Under the pieces are notes generated by a model that was not told the origin of the DNA, searched no databases, and was given only the letters and a program-made list of their open reading frames with translations. Shown here one piece after another: positions 27,433-36,367 of a stretch of DNA of 64,000 nt. The DNA is from Lysobacteraceae bacterium NML93-0399 (GTDB taxonomy: Bacteria; Pseudomonadota; Gammaproteobacteria; Xanthomonadales; Xanthomonadaceae): assembly GCA_002307375.1 (NCBI GenBank), contig NTJI01000001.1, forward strand, positions 496,001 to 560,000. The letters run 5' to 3'. Position numbers and translations under genes: made by a program. Each line of letters opens with the position of its first letter. The first letter of the stretch is position 1.

Positions 27433-27960
27433 TTACTTCAGACCGTCGAGCAGCTCGTCGACGCCCTCGGGCGTGAGCTTCTCGTGGTAATGACCGTTGA
27501 TGACCACGACCGGCGCGCCGCAGCACGCGGCGACGCACTCTTCCTCGCGCTTGAGGTAGACGCGGCCGTCGGCGGTGGATTCGCCGAGCTTGCAGCCGAG
27601 CTTCTTCTCGGCATGCGCGACGAGATCCTCGGCGCCGTTGAGCCAGCAGCTGATGTTGGTGCAGAAGGCGACGTTGTTGCGGCCGACCTTCTCGGTTTCG
27701 AACATCGAGTAGAACGTCGCGACCTCGTAGGCCCACACCGGCGGCAGGTCCAGGTACTTGGCCACGCCGGCGATCAGCTCGTCGGTCAGGAAGCCACCAT
27801 TCTGTTCCTGCGCCGCGAACAGACCCTGCAGCACCGCCGAGCGCTTGCGGTCGGGTGGGAACTTCGTCAGCCAGTGGTCGATGTGCGCGCGCGTGTCGCC
27901 GCTGAGCACGACCATCGGGTCGACGTTGCGGGCGTTCTCGAAATTGCCGGTCGCCTTCAT
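27433..27960 (-). CDS. nuoE: NADH-quinone oxidoreductase subunit E
   Basis: A 175-residue thioredoxin-fold [2Fe-2S] subunit (cluster N1a) of complex I. Ligands are the pairs in FCTNISC and [10 protein letters not shown]. The N-terminal helical region with LLQ-type [13 protein letters not shown] and the conserved EVATFYSMF are present. The ATG overlaps the nuoD stop by 4 bp. Confidence 0.97.
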   Translation of the reverse strand: MKATGNFENARNVDPMVVLSGDTRAHIDHWLTKFPPDRKRSAVLQGLFAAQEQNGGFLTDELIAGVAKYLDLPPVWAYEVATFYSMFETEKVGRNNVAFCTNISCWLNGAEDLVAHAEKKLGCKLGESTADGRVYLKREEECVAACCGAPVVVINGHYHEKLTPEGVDELLDGLK

Positions 27961-29270
27961 CGGTCGACTTCTCCGAACACGATGTCATAGGTGCCGATCA
28001 TCGCCACCACGTCGGACAGCATGTGTCCGCTGGTGATGGCGTCCATCGACGAAAGATGTGCAAAGCCCGGCGCGCGCAGGTGCACGCGGAACGGCTTGTT
28101 CGCGCCATCGGACACGAGGTAGCAGCCGAACTCACCCTTGGGGGCCTCCACTGCGCTGTAGGTTTCGCCGGCGGGCACGCTGTAGCCCTCGGTGAACAGC
28201 TTGAAGTGGTGGATCAGCGCTTCCATGTCGTCCTTCATCTCCTCGCGGGAGGGCGGCGACACCTTGTAGTTGTCGAGCATGACCGGGCCCGGGTTGGCCC
28301 GCAGCCATGCCACGCACTGCTCGATGATCCGCGCCGACTGGCGCATCTCGAACACGCGCACGAGATACCGGTCGTAGCAGTCGCCGTTGACGCCGACCGC
28401 GATGTCGAAATCGACGTCGGCATAGCGCGCATACGGCTGGGTCTTGCGCAGATCCCACTCGACGCCCGAACCACGCAGCATCGGGCCGGTCATGCCCCAG
28501 GCCTTGGCCATCTCCGGCGAAATCACGCCAATGCCGACGGTGCGCTGCTTCCAGATGCGGTTGTCGGTGAGCAGGGTTTCGTACTCGTCGACGCGGCGCG
28601 GGAAATCCTTCGCGAACGCCTCGAGGTAATCGAGCATCGAGCCTTCGCGCCACTTGTTGAAGCGCTTGAGCTTCTCGCCCTTGCGCCAGCGCGACTCGGC
28701 GTACTGCGGCATGCGCTCGGGCAGGTCGCGGTAGACGCCACCGGGACGGTAGTAGGCCGCGTGCATGCGCGCGCCGCTGACCGCCTCGTAGACGTCCATC
28801 AGTTCTTCACGCTCGCGGAACGCGTACAGCATCACCGCCATCGCGCCGAGGTCGAGCGCGTTCGAGCCCACCCACATCAGGTGGTTGAGGATGCGCGTGA
28901 CTTCGTCGAACAGCGTGCGGATCCACTGTGCGCGCTCGGGCGCCTCGATCCCCATCAGGGTCTCGATCGCGCGCACGTAGGCGTGCTCGTTGCACATCAT
29001 CGACACGTAGTCGAGACGATCCATGTAGCCGATCGACTGGTTGAACGGCTTGGACTCGGCCAGCTTCTCGGTACCACGGTGCAGCAGACCGATGTGCGGA
29101 TCGGCGCGCATCACCGTCTCGCCATCCATTTCCAGGATCAGGCGCAGCACGCCGTGCGCGGACGGATGCTGGGGACCGAAGTTGAAGGTGTAGTTGCGGA
29201 TTTCCTGCTTCAACGCTTCGGCGCTGGGCGTCGCGTTGGCGTGCAGCGAAGTGGTCGGCACGGCGCTCAC
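27957..29270 (-). CDS. nuoD: NADH-quinone oxidoreductase subunit D
   Basis: A 437-residue 49-kDa-type subunit, descended from the hydrogenase large subunit, that forms the quinone pocket. Visible blocks: [16 protein letters not shown] near residue 30 (the quinone-site His is in it), HRGTEKLAE and [10 protein letters not shown]. Start is GTG at 29270, whose GTGA overlaps the nuoC stop; an upstream frame runs over nuoC and is not coding. Confidence 0.96.
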   Translation of the reverse strand: MSAVPTTSLHANATPSAEALKQEIRNYTFNFGPQHPSAHGVLRLILEMDGETVMRADPHIGLLHRGTEKLAESKPFNQSIGYMDRLDYVSMMCNEHAYVRAIETLMGIEAPERAQWIRTLFDEVTRILNHLMWVGSNALDLGAMAVMLYAFREREELMDVYEAVSGARMHAAYYRPGGVYRDLPERMPQYAESRWRKGEKLKRFNKWREGSMLDYLEAFAKDFPRRVDEYETLLTDNRIWKQRTVGIGVISPEMAKAWGMTGPMLRGSGVEWDLRKTQPYARYADVDFDIAVGVNGDCYDRYLVRVFEMRQSARIIEQCVAWLRANPGPVMLDNYKVSPPSREEMKDDMEALIHHFKLFTEGYSVPAGETYSAVEAPKGEFGCYLVSDGANKPFRVHLRAPGFAHLSSMDAITSGHMLSDVVAMIGTYDIVFGEVDR

Positions 29271-30040
29271 TTGGCGGCCTCCGCACGACGGGTCATCTGC
29301 TCGGCGCTTGCGGTCGCGAAGCGGGCATCCTCGCGGATCACGCGCGGCACGCCGACACGCGGCTCGACCGAGGTCACGGGCTCGTACACGACGCGCTTGC
29401 GCTCGGCGTCGTAACGCACTTCGACATTGCCGATCAACGGGAAATCCTTGCGGAACGGATGACCGACGAAACCGTAGTCGGTCAGGATGCGGCGCAGGTC
29501 CGGGTGCCCTTCGAAGATCACGCCGAACAGGTCGAACGCTTCGCGCTCGAACCAGTTCGCGACCGGCCACAGCACGGTCAGCGAGGACACGACCGGCAGG
29601 TCGTCACTCGGCGCGAAACACTTCAGGGTCACGCGGCGGTTGTGCTGGATCGACAGCAGCTGCGCGACCGCGGCGAATCGACGCTGCGGCACCGGAATGC
29701 CGGCCTCGCTGTGCGGCTGCGAGGTCTGGCGGCTGGGTTCCTCGCCGAACTTGAAACGGCCCGGCCCGCGGCCTTCGACGCCACGGCTGAAACCTTCCGA
29801 GGAGACGTCGGTGTCCCACTCGTCGCTGCCGTGGCCGAGATAGTCGACACCGCACACGTCGATCAGCGACTCGAAGCCGAACTCGTCGCGCAGCGTGCGC
29901 GCGGTTTCGAGCCAGTCACCGGCGGTGGTGAGCGTCACTTCGCCACGCGGCAGTGCGACCGCCACGTCGGCATCGGCGAAACGCGCGCGCAGACGCGCGG
30001 CGAAATCGGTCGCCGACTCGCGAACAGGTTGATCACGCAT
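29267..30040 (-). CDS. nuoC: NADH-quinone oxidoreductase subunit C
   Basis: A 257-residue 30-kDa subunit of the peripheral arm. The C-terminal signature [24 protein letters not shown] is intact. Between the N-terminal DVCGVDYLG and [14 protein letters not shown] it has an extra Gly/Ser/Glu-rich stretch of about 45 residues that E. coli lacks. ATG at 30040 overlaps nuoB by 8 bp. Confidence 0.95.
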   Translation of the reverse strand: MRDQPVRESATDFAARLRARFADADVAVALPRGEVTLTTAGDWLETARTLRDEFGFESLIDVCGVDYLGHGSDEWDTDVSSEGFSRGVEGRGPGRFKFGEEPSRQTSQPHSEAGIPVPQRRFAAVAQLLSIQHNRRVTLKCFAPSDDLPVVSSLTVLWPVANWFEREAFDLFGVIFEGHPDLRRILTDYGFVGHPFRKDFPLIGNVEVRYDAERKRVVYEPVTSVEPRVGVPRVIREDARFATASAEQMTRRAEAAK

Positions 30041-30611
30041 CGCGCAGCCCCGTCTTGGTCTCGCCGAAGTTGGTCGCGCGGCGGATCTTCTTCTGCAGCT
30101 GCAGGATGCCGTAGACCAGCGCTTCGGCCGTCGGCGGGCAACCCGGCACGTAGACGTCGACCGGCACAATTCGGTCACAGCCGCGCACCACCGAATACGA
30201 GTAGTGGTAGTAGCCGCCGCCGTTGGCGCAGCTGCCCATCGAGATGACCCACTTCGGATCGGGCATCTGGTCGTAGACCTTGCGCAGCGCCGGGGCCATC
30301 TTGTTGACCAGGGTGCCGGCCACGATCATCACGTCCGACTGGCGCGGCGAGGGGCGGAACACGACGCCGTAGCGATCGAGATCCAGTCGCGCGGCGCCGG
30401 CGTGCATCATCTCGACCGCACAGCAGGCCAGACCGAAGGTCATCGGCCACATCGAGCCGGTACGTGCCCAGTTGAGCAACGCATCGGAACTGGTCGTGAC
30501 GAAACCGCGCTCGAGCAGCGGGTTTTCGCCTTCCGGGCGCAGGATGTCGTCGACCCGGCCATCCGGCAGCGGGTTGTTCATCAGGCGCGCGACGGTCTGG
30601 TTCACTCCCAT
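30033..30611 (-). CDS. nuoB: NADH-quinone oxidoreductase subunit B
   Basis: A 192-residue PSST-type subunit carrying cluster N2, the last iron-sulfur centre before quinone. Ligands: the tandem cysteines in GLACCAVEM, then [10 protein letters not shown] and [10 protein letters not shown]. The ATG at 30611 ([11 protein letters not shown]) overlaps the nuoA stop region by 10 bp; a GTG two codons later is possible. Confidence 0.96.
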   Translation of the reverse strand: MGVNQTVARLMNNPLPDGRVDDILRPEGENPLLERGFVTTSSDALLNWARTGSMWPMTFGLACCAVEMMHAGAARLDLDRYGVVFRPSPRQSDVMIVAGTLVNKMAPALRKVYDQMPDPKWVISMGSCANGGGYYHYSYSVVRGCDRIVPVDVYVPGCPPTAEALVYGILQLQKKIRRATNFGETKTGLRDA

Positions 30612-30958
30612 TCCAGCGCTCCCTTCTTCCACACGTAGATGAAGCCGAGCAGCAGCATGCCGGCGAAGATGCCCATCTCGATCAGTCCCAGCACGCCGAG
30701 TTCGCGGAACACGGTCGCCCAGGGCACGATGAAGATGATTTCCAGATCGAAGACGATGAACTGGATCGCGATGAGGTAGTAGCGCACGTCGAACTGCATG
30801 CGCGCGTCCTCGAATGCCTCGAATCCGCACTCGTAGGGCGACAGCTTCTCCAGCGTCGGGCGCTTGGGCCCCAGCAGGTTGCCAATGATCAGCAAGGCAA
30901 TGCCGATCCCCGTGGCAACGATCAGGAACAGCAGGGTCGGCAGATATTCGGCCAGCAC
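30602..30958 (-). CDS. nuoA: NADH-quinone oxidoreductase subunit A
   Basis: A 118-residue three-helix subunit (ND3) and first gene of the nuo operon. The loop between helices 1 and 2 holds the conserved [20 protein letters not shown], whose Cys is exposed in the deactive state of complex I. Start is GTG at 30958; no strong ribosome site is seen. A candidate promoter lies about 130 bp upstream. Confidence 0.95.
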   Translation of the reverse strand: MLAEYLPTLLFLIVATGIGIALLIIGNLLGPKRPTLEKLSPYECGFEAFEDARMQFDVRYYLIAIQFIVFDLEIIFIVPWATVFRELGVLGLIEMGIFAGMLLLGFIYVWKKGALEWE

Positions 30959-31089
30959 TCGGATGTTCTCTCGGCTACGGCCGCGGATTGCGGCCTTGGC
31001 TCGGCGCCCTGTGACGCCGCATTCTCGAAGCGACGATGCGCTTCACGAAGTCCGGGCGATGCACGCTGTGCGATCGCCCGATCCCGGCA

Positions 31090-31119
31090 ATTGTACCGGT
31101 TACAGAACTGATGAGTAAA
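31090..31119 (-). promoter_or_regulatory. Candidate nuo operon promoter
   Basis: Minus strand: -35 TTTACT (31119-31114), 18 bp spacer, -10 TACAAT (31095-31090, 5 of 6 consensus). It lies downstream of the tRNA-Leu terminator and about 130 bp before the nuoA start, in a locally A/T-richer stretch. Confidence 0.55.
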
Positions 31120-31210
31120 CGATTTCCACCCGGCGCACAGGCTGCCGCATGCAGCATTCCGCAGCGCGATCGCGCACCGCGTGAAAGTGGCGCGCGAATG
31201 ATTCGCGTCC

Positions 31211-31231
31211 GCGCGCAGACATTCTGCGCGC
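31211..31231. repeat. Perfect palindrome upstream of nuo
   Basis: GCGCGCAGA-CAT-TCTGCGCGC, a 9 bp inverted repeat, about 90 bp upstream of the candidate nuo -35 and beside the tRNA-Leu terminator. Could be an operator or a second hairpin of the terminator. Confidence 0.35.
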
Positions 31232-31236
31232 ATACG

Positions 31237-31263
31237 AAAAAACCCCGCTTTCGCGGGGCTTTT
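31237..31263 (-). terminator. tRNA-Leu terminator
   Basis: Minus strand: CCCCGC / GCGGGG stem with a short loop followed by six T residues, 39 bp after the tRNA 3' end. It separates the tpiA-secG-tRNA-Leu transcript from nuo. Confidence 0.8.
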
Positions 31264-31301
31264 CGAATGCGCCGCGGACGAGCCGCTTCGCGTTTTCCGG
31301 T

Positions 31302-31386
31302 TGGTGCCCAAGGGGGGACTCGAACCCCCACGACCTAAGCCGCTACCACCTCAAGGTAGTGCGTCTACCAATTCCGCCACCTGGGC
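31302..31386 (-). tRNA. tRNA-Leu (anticodon GAG)
   Basis: An 85-nt class II tRNA with encoded CCA. The anticodon arm is CTACCTTGAGGTGGTAG (GAG, reading CUC), followed by a long variable arm and T-arm GGTTCGAGTCC; acceptor GCCCAGG pairs with CTTGGGC. Its place beside secG mirrors E. coli secG-leuU. Confidence 0.96.
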
Positions 31387-31405
31387 TGATCAACCTGGAA
31401 CGAGC

Positions 31406-31426
31406 CGCCGGACATGCCGTCCGGCG
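31406..31426 (-). other. Hairpin between secG and tRNA-Leu
   Basis: CGCCGGAC / GTCCGGCG, an 8 bp stem with a 5-nt loop, no U-run. Probably a processing or spacer stem in a secG-tRNA co-transcript. Confidence 0.4.
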
Positions 31427-31447
31427 AGCCGCGCATTGTACCCCCGA

Positions 31448-31912
31448 TCAATCGTTCTGGGGAGTAGGCTGCGGCGATTCGGACGAAGAATTTTCCGGTG
31501 CCGGCGGCGCGGCGGGCACGGCGCCCTCGGCGGCCGGCGCAGCCGGCACGGTGGCCTCGGCCGGGGCCGGAGCAGCGGGCACGGCCGGGGCCTGCGGCGC
31601 AACGGCGCCGTCGACCGGCGCGGCAGGCACTTCACCGCCCATCACGCCCAGATCCATGTCCATCGCGTTCGGATTGGCGCGGTGCATCGCATACCAGGCC
31701 ATGAAGAGCGTGACCGCGAAGAAGCTGATCGCCAGCCACTTGGTCGCCTTCGACAGGAAGTTGGACGAGCCGCGCGCACCGAACACGGTGGCCGAAGCGC
31801 CGCCACCGAAGCCGGAGCCGGCCGCGGCGCCCGCGCCACGCTGCATGAGGATCAGCGCGATCATCGCGATGGCGATGATGACGAACAGGATGTTGAAGAC
31901 GGTCAGCAGCAT
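31448..31912 (-). CDS. secG: Preprotein translocase subunit SecG
   Basis: A 154-residue accessory subunit of the SecYEG channel. Two membrane helices (about 3-23 and 57-76) bracket the conserved cytoplasmic loop with LMQRGAGAAAGSGFGGG and FLSKATKW. After the second helix comes a Pro/Ala/Glu tail of about 65 residues (APAVPAAPAPAEATVPAAP), absent from the 110-residue E. coli protein. It lies downstream of tpiA and upstream of tRNA-Leu. Confidence 0.95.
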   Translation of the reverse strand: MLLTVFNILFVIIAIAMIALILMQRGAGAAAGSGFGGGASATVFGARGSSNFLSKATKWLAISFFAVTLFMAWYAMHRANPNAMDMDLGVMGGEVPAAPVDGAVAPQAPAVPAAPAPAEATVPAAPAAEGAVPAAPPAPENSSSESPQPTPQND

Positions 31913-31967
31913 TGCGGTGTGCTCTGGGGTGCCCGCGAGGGCCTTGTGTCGGAAGCGCCGGCCGCGC

Positions 31968-32711
31968 TCAGCGCTCGGCCGCGGCGACGATGGCCAGGAA
32001 GTCGTCGGCCGCCAGCGAGGCGCCGCCGATCAGTCCGCCGTCGACGTCGGGCTGCGAGAACAGCGCGGCGGCATTGTCGGGCTTGCAGCTGCCGCCATAC
32101 AGCAGCGGCAACGAATCGGCGATTCTAGCATCCTGCCGCGCGACCACGCCACGCAGGAAGCCGTGGACGTTCTGGGCCTGCTCGGGGCTGGCGGTCAGGC
32201 CGGTGCCAATCGCCCAGACCGGCTCGTAGGCGACGATCGCGCCGCCGAAGGCGGCCACGCCCGCCGCCGACAGCACGGCCTCGATCTGGGCGGCGATCAC
32301 GTCCTCGGTCCGGCCGGCCTCGCGCTGCTCGCGGGTTTCGCCCACGCACAGGATGGGCGCCAGGCCGGCGGCACGGGCGGCCACGAACTTGGCCGCGACC
32401 AATGCATCGTCCTCGCCGTGGTACTGGCGGCGCTCCGAATGTCCCACCAGCGTGTAGCGCGCGCCGACATCGGCCACCATCGCCGCGCTCACTTCACCGG
32501 TGTAGGCGCCCTTCTCGTGCGCGCTGACGTCCTGGGCACCGACCTCGATGCCCGGCGCCGCGCCGGCCAGCAGCGATAGATACGGGAACGGCGGCAGCAC
32601 GATGGCCTCGATGTCGCCCGCCATCCCCTCGGCGATGGCGTCGACGAGTCCGGTGGCGAAGCTGCGGCTGCCGTGCAACTTCCAGTTGCCGGCGACGATC
32701 CTGCGGCGCAT
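31968..32711 (-). CDS. tpiA: Triosephosphate isomerase
   Basis: A 247-residue glycolytic TIM barrel interconverting dihydroxyacetone phosphate and glyceraldehyde 3-phosphate. Catalytic residues: K11 (GNWKLHG), H91 (VGHSERR) and E163 (AYEPVWAIGTG); the phosphate loop YGGSCKPDN is present. ATG at 32711 with AGGAG 6 nt upstream. It is the first gene of the tpiA-secG-tRNA-Leu unit. Confidence 0.97.
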   Translation of the reverse strand: MRRRIVAGNWKLHGSRSFATGLVDAIAEGMAGDIEAIVLPPFPYLSLLAGAAPGIEVGAQDVSAHEKGAYTGEVSAAMVADVGARYTLVGHSERRQYHGEDDALVAAKFVAARAAGLAPILCVGETREQREAGRTEDVIAAQIEAVLSAAGVAAFGGAIVAYEPVWAIGTGLTASPEQAQNVHGFLRGVVARQDARIADSLPLLYGGSCKPDNAAALFSQPDVDGGLIGGASLAADDFLAIVAAAER

Positions 32712-33241
32712 GGCGCACTCCTGTGTCGAAACGGGGCGCAAGGATAGCCGATGCCTCCGGCGGCCCCGATCAGGACGCGACAAGCCGGCCGGTACCGGTG
32801 CCCGCCGGCGTCAAAAACGATGACGGGCACGAATCCCTCGACCGCCGCGAACTGCGCACCGCCATTCCGGCGACGACGCTGCCATCCTTGCCACGAACAC
32901 GGCTGTTCCGAGTAATCACCGTCCGGTCGACGCGTCACGCATGCTTCGTGCAGCAGGTCGTGTCGTGTCCGCCGGGACCGGCGACCGCCGCGCTGGCGAA
33001 AGTCCAGGCCGCCGGCAAGGCGCGTCGATGCTTGCGCGCAATTCTTCAGGTGACCGGACGCGCGAGACCTGCCGATCGCGCCCGTCGCCCTGCTCGTCTC
33101 CCGGCCACAGCTTCGTGCCTGCCCGTCCCGGCAGAACGCGCCGGCCATCAGGGTTCACCGCGCCGTCCTCGCAACGCAGAATACGCGCCGCACCGGCCTT
33201 GGCCGGTGTCTCTTTTTTTCGCACCTGCTCCCGGAGATTCC
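32712..33241. other. 530 bp gap between tpiA and the DUF481 gene
   Basis: Divergent gap. The plus-strand end holds an intrinsic terminator (33191-33219) only 22 bp before the DUF481 ATG. I see no convincing ORF (several long frames are G+C shadows without ribosome sites) and no known RNA family (it does not resemble RNase P RNA, 4.5S or tmRNA). The terminator implies a short plus-strand transcript or an attenuated leader here. Confidence 0.5.
33191..33219 (+). terminator. Intrinsic terminator upstream of the DUF481 gene
   Basis: CACCGGCC-TT-GGCCGGTG stem (8 bp) followed by TCTCTTTTTTT on the plus strand. No plus-strand gene ends upstream of it, so it ends a small RNA or attenuates the downstream gene. 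Confidence 0.75.
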
Positions 33242-33952
33242 ATGCGTCTGTTGATGACCGCCGCGCTCGCCTGCGCCGCCCTCGCCCCCGCGTCCGTGCT
33301 TGCCGTCGAGGACGGCTGGAGCGGAACCGGTGAACTGGGCCTGGCGATTGCCAAGGGCAACACCGACAACGAGACGCTGGTGGGCAAACTCAAGCTCGCG
33401 CGCGAGGACGATGTCTGGCGCCACAGTGTGCTGGCCTCGTTCCTGTACGGCACCAGCGACGGACTGGAGAATGCGCGCCGCTACGAACTGTTCGGCTCGA
33501 CCGGCTACCGCTTCGGCGAGCGCCATTACGTGTTCGGCTCGGGCCGCAACGAACGCGACCATTTCAGCAGCGACGAGTACCAGACCACGGTCGCCGGGGG
33601 CTACGGCTTCGAAGCCTTCATGTCCGAGGACACGAAGCTGGTCCTGGAAATCGGCCCCGGTTACCGCTGGTCGAAAAAACAGGACGTGCGCGTGCACGAC
33701 AACGAAGCGATCGCGCGCGGCTTCATGGACTTCAGCCATCAGCTGACCGACTCGACGCGGATCTACGACACCCTGCTGATCGAGTCCGGCGGCGACAACA
33801 CCTTCGTGCGCAACGACTTCGGCGTGCAGGTCAGCATGACCGACGCACTCGCCCTCAAGGCCGGTTTCGAGATCCGCCACAACACCGACGTTTCCGACGA
33901 CCGCCGACGCACGGATCGGCTGACGACGGTCAACGTGGTGTATGGCTTTTGA
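33242..33952 (+). CDS. DUF481 (YdiY-like) outer-membrane/exported protein
   Basis: A 236-residue protein with a signal peptide (MRLLMTAALACAALAPASVLA, cleavage near 21) followed by a DUF481-type beta-strand-rich domain: GWSGTGELGLAIAKGNTDNET at the start, then alternating amphipathic strands and a C-terminal aromatic residue (VVYGF), as in outer-membrane barrels. Function of the family is not established. ATG with GGAG 7 nt upstream; a longer upstream frame crosses the terminator and is not coding. A strong hairpin follows. Confidence 0.85.
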   Translation: MRLLMTAALACAALAPASVLAVEDGWSGTGELGLAIAKGNTDNETLVGKLKLAREDDVWRHSVLASFLYGTSDGLENARRYELFGSTGYRFGERHYVFGSGRNERDHFSSDEYQTTVAGGYGFEAFMSEDTKLVLEIGPGYRWSKKQDVRVHDNEAIARGFMDFSHQLTDSTRIYDTLLIESGGDNTFVRNDFGVQVSMTDALALKAGFEIRHNTDVSDDRRRTDRLTTVNVVYGF

Positions 33953-34009
33953 GGGGCCGTGAGTGGTGATTGGGGATTCGAAAGAGCACCGCCCTCGCCC
34001 CTCCGAAAA

Positions 34010-34039
34010 CGAAACGGCGCCCGCAAGGGCGCCGTTTCG
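34010..34039. terminator. Bidirectional terminator between convergent genes
   Basis: A perfect 13 bp stem CGAAACGGCGCCC / GGGCGCCGTTTCG with loop GCAA between the DUF481 gene and the convergent oxygenase gene. It is followed by three or four degenerate direct copies of CGAATCA (34038-34066). Confidence 0.7.
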
Positions 34040-34062
34040 AATCACGAATCACGAACCACGAA

Positions 34063-35001
34063 TCACTTGAGCTTGATCTCGCGCAGCCGCTCTTCCAGAT
34101 AGCCCTGCGCGGTGATCGCCTCGGGGTAGCGGCTCGGGTTGTCGGCCGTCACCGTCGACGGCAGCACGTCGATGACGAAGTCGGGATTGGGGTGCAGGAA
34201 GAACGGCACCGAGTAGCGCGGCTTGCGCGCCTGCTCGCCCGGCGGGTTGGTCACGCGGTGCGTCGTCGAGGGATACACGTGGTTGGTCAGGCGCTGCAGC
34301 ATGTCGCCGATGTTGACGACGATGGTGTCGGCGTCGGACGTGAACGGCACCCACTCGCCATCGCGTGACTTCACCTCCAGGCCCGCGGCGCTCGCGCCGA
34401 CCAGCAGCGTGATGAGGTTGATGTCCTCGTGCGCGCCGGCACGCACGTTGGGAATGTCGTCGGCGGTGATCGGCGGGTAGTGGATCGGGCGCAGGATCGA
34501 GTTGCCGTAGTCGATCTTGTCGACGAAGTAGTCCTGCGGCAGACCGATGTGCAGTGCCAGCGCCGAGAGCACCTTCGAACCGAGCGCATCGAGCGTCTGG
34601 TACAGGCCGTAGCCGTGCTCGCGGAAGCCCGGCACTTCGGTCGGCCACAGGTTCGGTGGCATGACGTCGCGGTACTTCGAGTCGTCCGGAATCTCGCGGC
34701 CGATGTGCCAGAACTCCTTGAGATCGAAGTGCTGGGCACCCTTGGCGGTCTCCACGCCGAACGCGGTGTAGCCGCGCGCGCCGCCGCCGCCGGGCACGTG
34801 GTACTGCTTCTTGACGTCTTCGGGCAGCGCGAAGAACGCCTTGAACACATCGTAGGCGCCGTCGATCTGCGACTGCGCGATGCCGTGGCCGTTGATACCG
34901 GCAAAGCCCCATTCGCGGTAGGCGGCGCCGAGTTCGGCGACGAAGGCGTCGCGGTCGGTGTCGAAGCGGCGGATGTCGAGGGTCGGAATACGGGCGCTCA
35001 T
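34063..35001 (-). CDS. Isopenicillin N synthase family 2-oxoglutarate/Fe(II) oxygenase
   Basis: A 312-residue non-haem iron oxygenase of the IPNS/flavanone-hydroxylase superfamily. Iron ligands H191-x-D193 (AGAHEDIN) and H248 (TTHRV), and the co-substrate RxS at 262-264 (RYS). The N-terminal DIOX domain (PTLDIRRF...EWGFAGINGHGI) is complete. Bacterial members have unknown substrates; a beta-lactam role should not be inferred. It lies 16 bp downstream of glmM and may share its transcript. Confidence 0.88.
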   Translation of the reverse strand: MSARIPTLDIRRFDTDRDAFVAELGAAYREWGFAGINGHGIAQSQIDGAYDVFKAFFALPEDVKKQYHVPGGGGARGYTAFGVETAKGAQHFDLKEFWHIGREIPDDSKYRDVMPPNLWPTEVPGFREHGYGLYQTLDALGSKVLSALALHIGLPQDYFVDKIDYGNSILRPIHYPPITADDIPNVRAGAHEDINLITLLVGASAAGLEVKSRDGEWVPFTSDADTIVVNIGDMLQRLTNHVYPSTTHRVTNPPGEQARKPRYSVPFFLHPNPDFVIDVLPSTVTADNPSRYPEAITAQGYLEERLREIKLK

Positions 35002-35017
35002 GGCGGAATCCTTGGGA

Positions 35018-36367
35018 TCAGGCAGCGGCCGCGCGCACGGCGTCGGCCAGGGAATCGAGGGTGGACTGCATCAGCGCGGCGTCGTCGGCTTCCACGGTCA
35101 CGCGCACCACAGGCTCGGTGCCCGACGGGCGCAGGAACGCACGGCCCCGGCCCTGCACGGCGTTTTGCGCCTGCGTCAGCGCGGCTTGCACGGCCGGCGC
35201 CTGCGCCGGCTTCGAGGCACCCTCGTATCGCACGTTGACCGTCTTCTGCGGCACCTTGGCCAGGCCGTGCAACGCTTCCTGCAGCGACACGCCGCGGCGA
35301 CGCAGCACTTCAAGCACCTGCAACGCGCTGATGATGCCGTCGCCGGTCGTCGCACGGTCCAGGCACAGCAGGTGGCCGGAGGTCTCGCCGCCGAGCACGC
35401 CGCCGTGTTCGAGCAGCATCTGGTGCACGTAGCGGTCGCCGACCTTGGCGCGCTGGAAGCCGATGCCGGCCTCGGCGAATGCACGCTCCAGGCCGAAGTT
35501 GCTCATCAGGGTGCCGACCACCGGCCCCTGCAGGCGGCCCGACTGCTGCCAGTCGCGGGCCAGCACGTAGAGCAGATCGTCGCCGTCGCGCACGGTGCCG
35601 TTGGCGTCGACGAACAGCACCCGGTCGCCGTCGCCGTCGAAGGCGATGCCGAGATTTGCGCCGCTGCGGCTGACGCGCTCGCTCAAGAATTCGGGATGGG
35701 TCGAGCCGACCCCGTCGTTGATGTTGACGCCGTTGGGATCGGCGCCGATCACCTCGACCTGGGCGCCGAGTTCGCGCAGCACGATCGGGCCGACCTGGTA
35801 GGTCGCGCCGTTCGCGCAGTCGACGACGATGCGCATGCCGTCGAGATCGAAACCGCGCGGCACCGAGGCCTTGCAGGCCTCGACGTAACGGCCGACCGCA
35901 TCGCGCGTGCGCACGGCCTTGCCGAGCTTTTCGGATGCCACGGTGCGGAAGGGCTGGTCGAGCGCAGCTTCGATCGCCAGCTCGGTCGCATCGTCGAGCT
36001 TCTCGCCCTGCGCGCTGAAGAACTTGATGCCGTTGTCGTGGTGCGGATTGTGCGAGGCGGAGATCACGATGCCGCCATCGGCGCCGAGCGAGCGCGTCAG
36101 GTGCGCGACCGCCGGCGTCGGCATCGGGCCCATCAGCTGCACGTCCACGCCCGCCGCGACCAGACCGGCTTCCAGGGCCGCTTCGAACATGTAGTTCGAG
36201 ATGCGCGTGTCCTTGCCGATCAGCACCTGCGGCCGGCGCCAGTCACCGCCGCGGCCGCGCAGCGAATGGCCGTAGGCATTGCCCAGGCGCAGCACGAAAT
36301 CGGCCGAGATCGAACCCTCGCCGACGCGGCCACGGATGCCGTCGGTGCCGAAATACCTGCGGCTCAT
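35018..36367 (-). CDS. glmM: Phosphoglucosamine mutase
   Basis: A 449-residue alpha-D-phosphohexomutase converting glucosamine 6-phosphate to glucosamine 1-phosphate for UDP-GlcNAc synthesis. The phosphoserine is S105 in [13 protein letters not shown], the metal loop is DGDGDR near residue 244, and the C-terminal phosphate-binding [11 protein letters not shown] is intact. Its ATG overlaps the accD stop by 4 bp. Confidence 0.97.
   Translation of the reverse strand: MSRRYFGTDGIRGRVGEGSISADFVLRLGNAYGHSLRGRGGDWRRPQVLIGKDTRISNYMFEAALEAGLVAAGVDVQLMGPMPTPAVAHLTRSLGADGGIVISASHNPHHDNGIKFFSAQGEKLDDATELAIEAALDQPFRTVASEKLGKAVRTRDAVGRYVEACKASVPRGFDLDGMRIVVDCANGATYQVGPIVLRELGAQVEVIGADPNGVNINDGVGSTHPEFLSERVSRSGANLGIAFDGDGDRVLFVDANGTVRDGDDLLYVLARDWQQSGRLQGPVVGTLMSNFGLERAFAEAGIGFQRAKVGDRYVHQMLLEHGGVLGGETSGHLLCLDRATTGDGIISALQVLEVLRRRGVSLQEALHGLAKVPQKTVNVRYEGASKPAQAPAVQAALTQAQNAVQGRGRAFLRPSGTEPVVRVTVEADDAALMQSTLDSLADAVRAAAA

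Larger units (their letters stand above)
30959..31301 (-). other. 343 bp gap between nuoA and tRNA-Leu
   Basis: Holds the tRNA-Leu terminator (31237-31263), a perfect palindrome (31211-31231), the candidate nuo promoter (31090-31119) and a leader of about 125 nt with no leader ORF or obvious riboswitch. No protein gene is supported. Confidence 0.6.

Noticed and set aside
32900..33190. RNase P RNA in the tpiA-DUF481 gap, suggested by a GCGAAAGTCCAGG stretch
   Set aside because: The surrounding conserved P3-P4 and 3' elements of rnpB are missing; a single short similarity is not enough.
32723..33241. A 173-codon upstream extension of the DUF481 gene
   Set aside because: It would include the intrinsic terminator, and the signal peptide starts at the ATG at 33242 with a good ribosome site.
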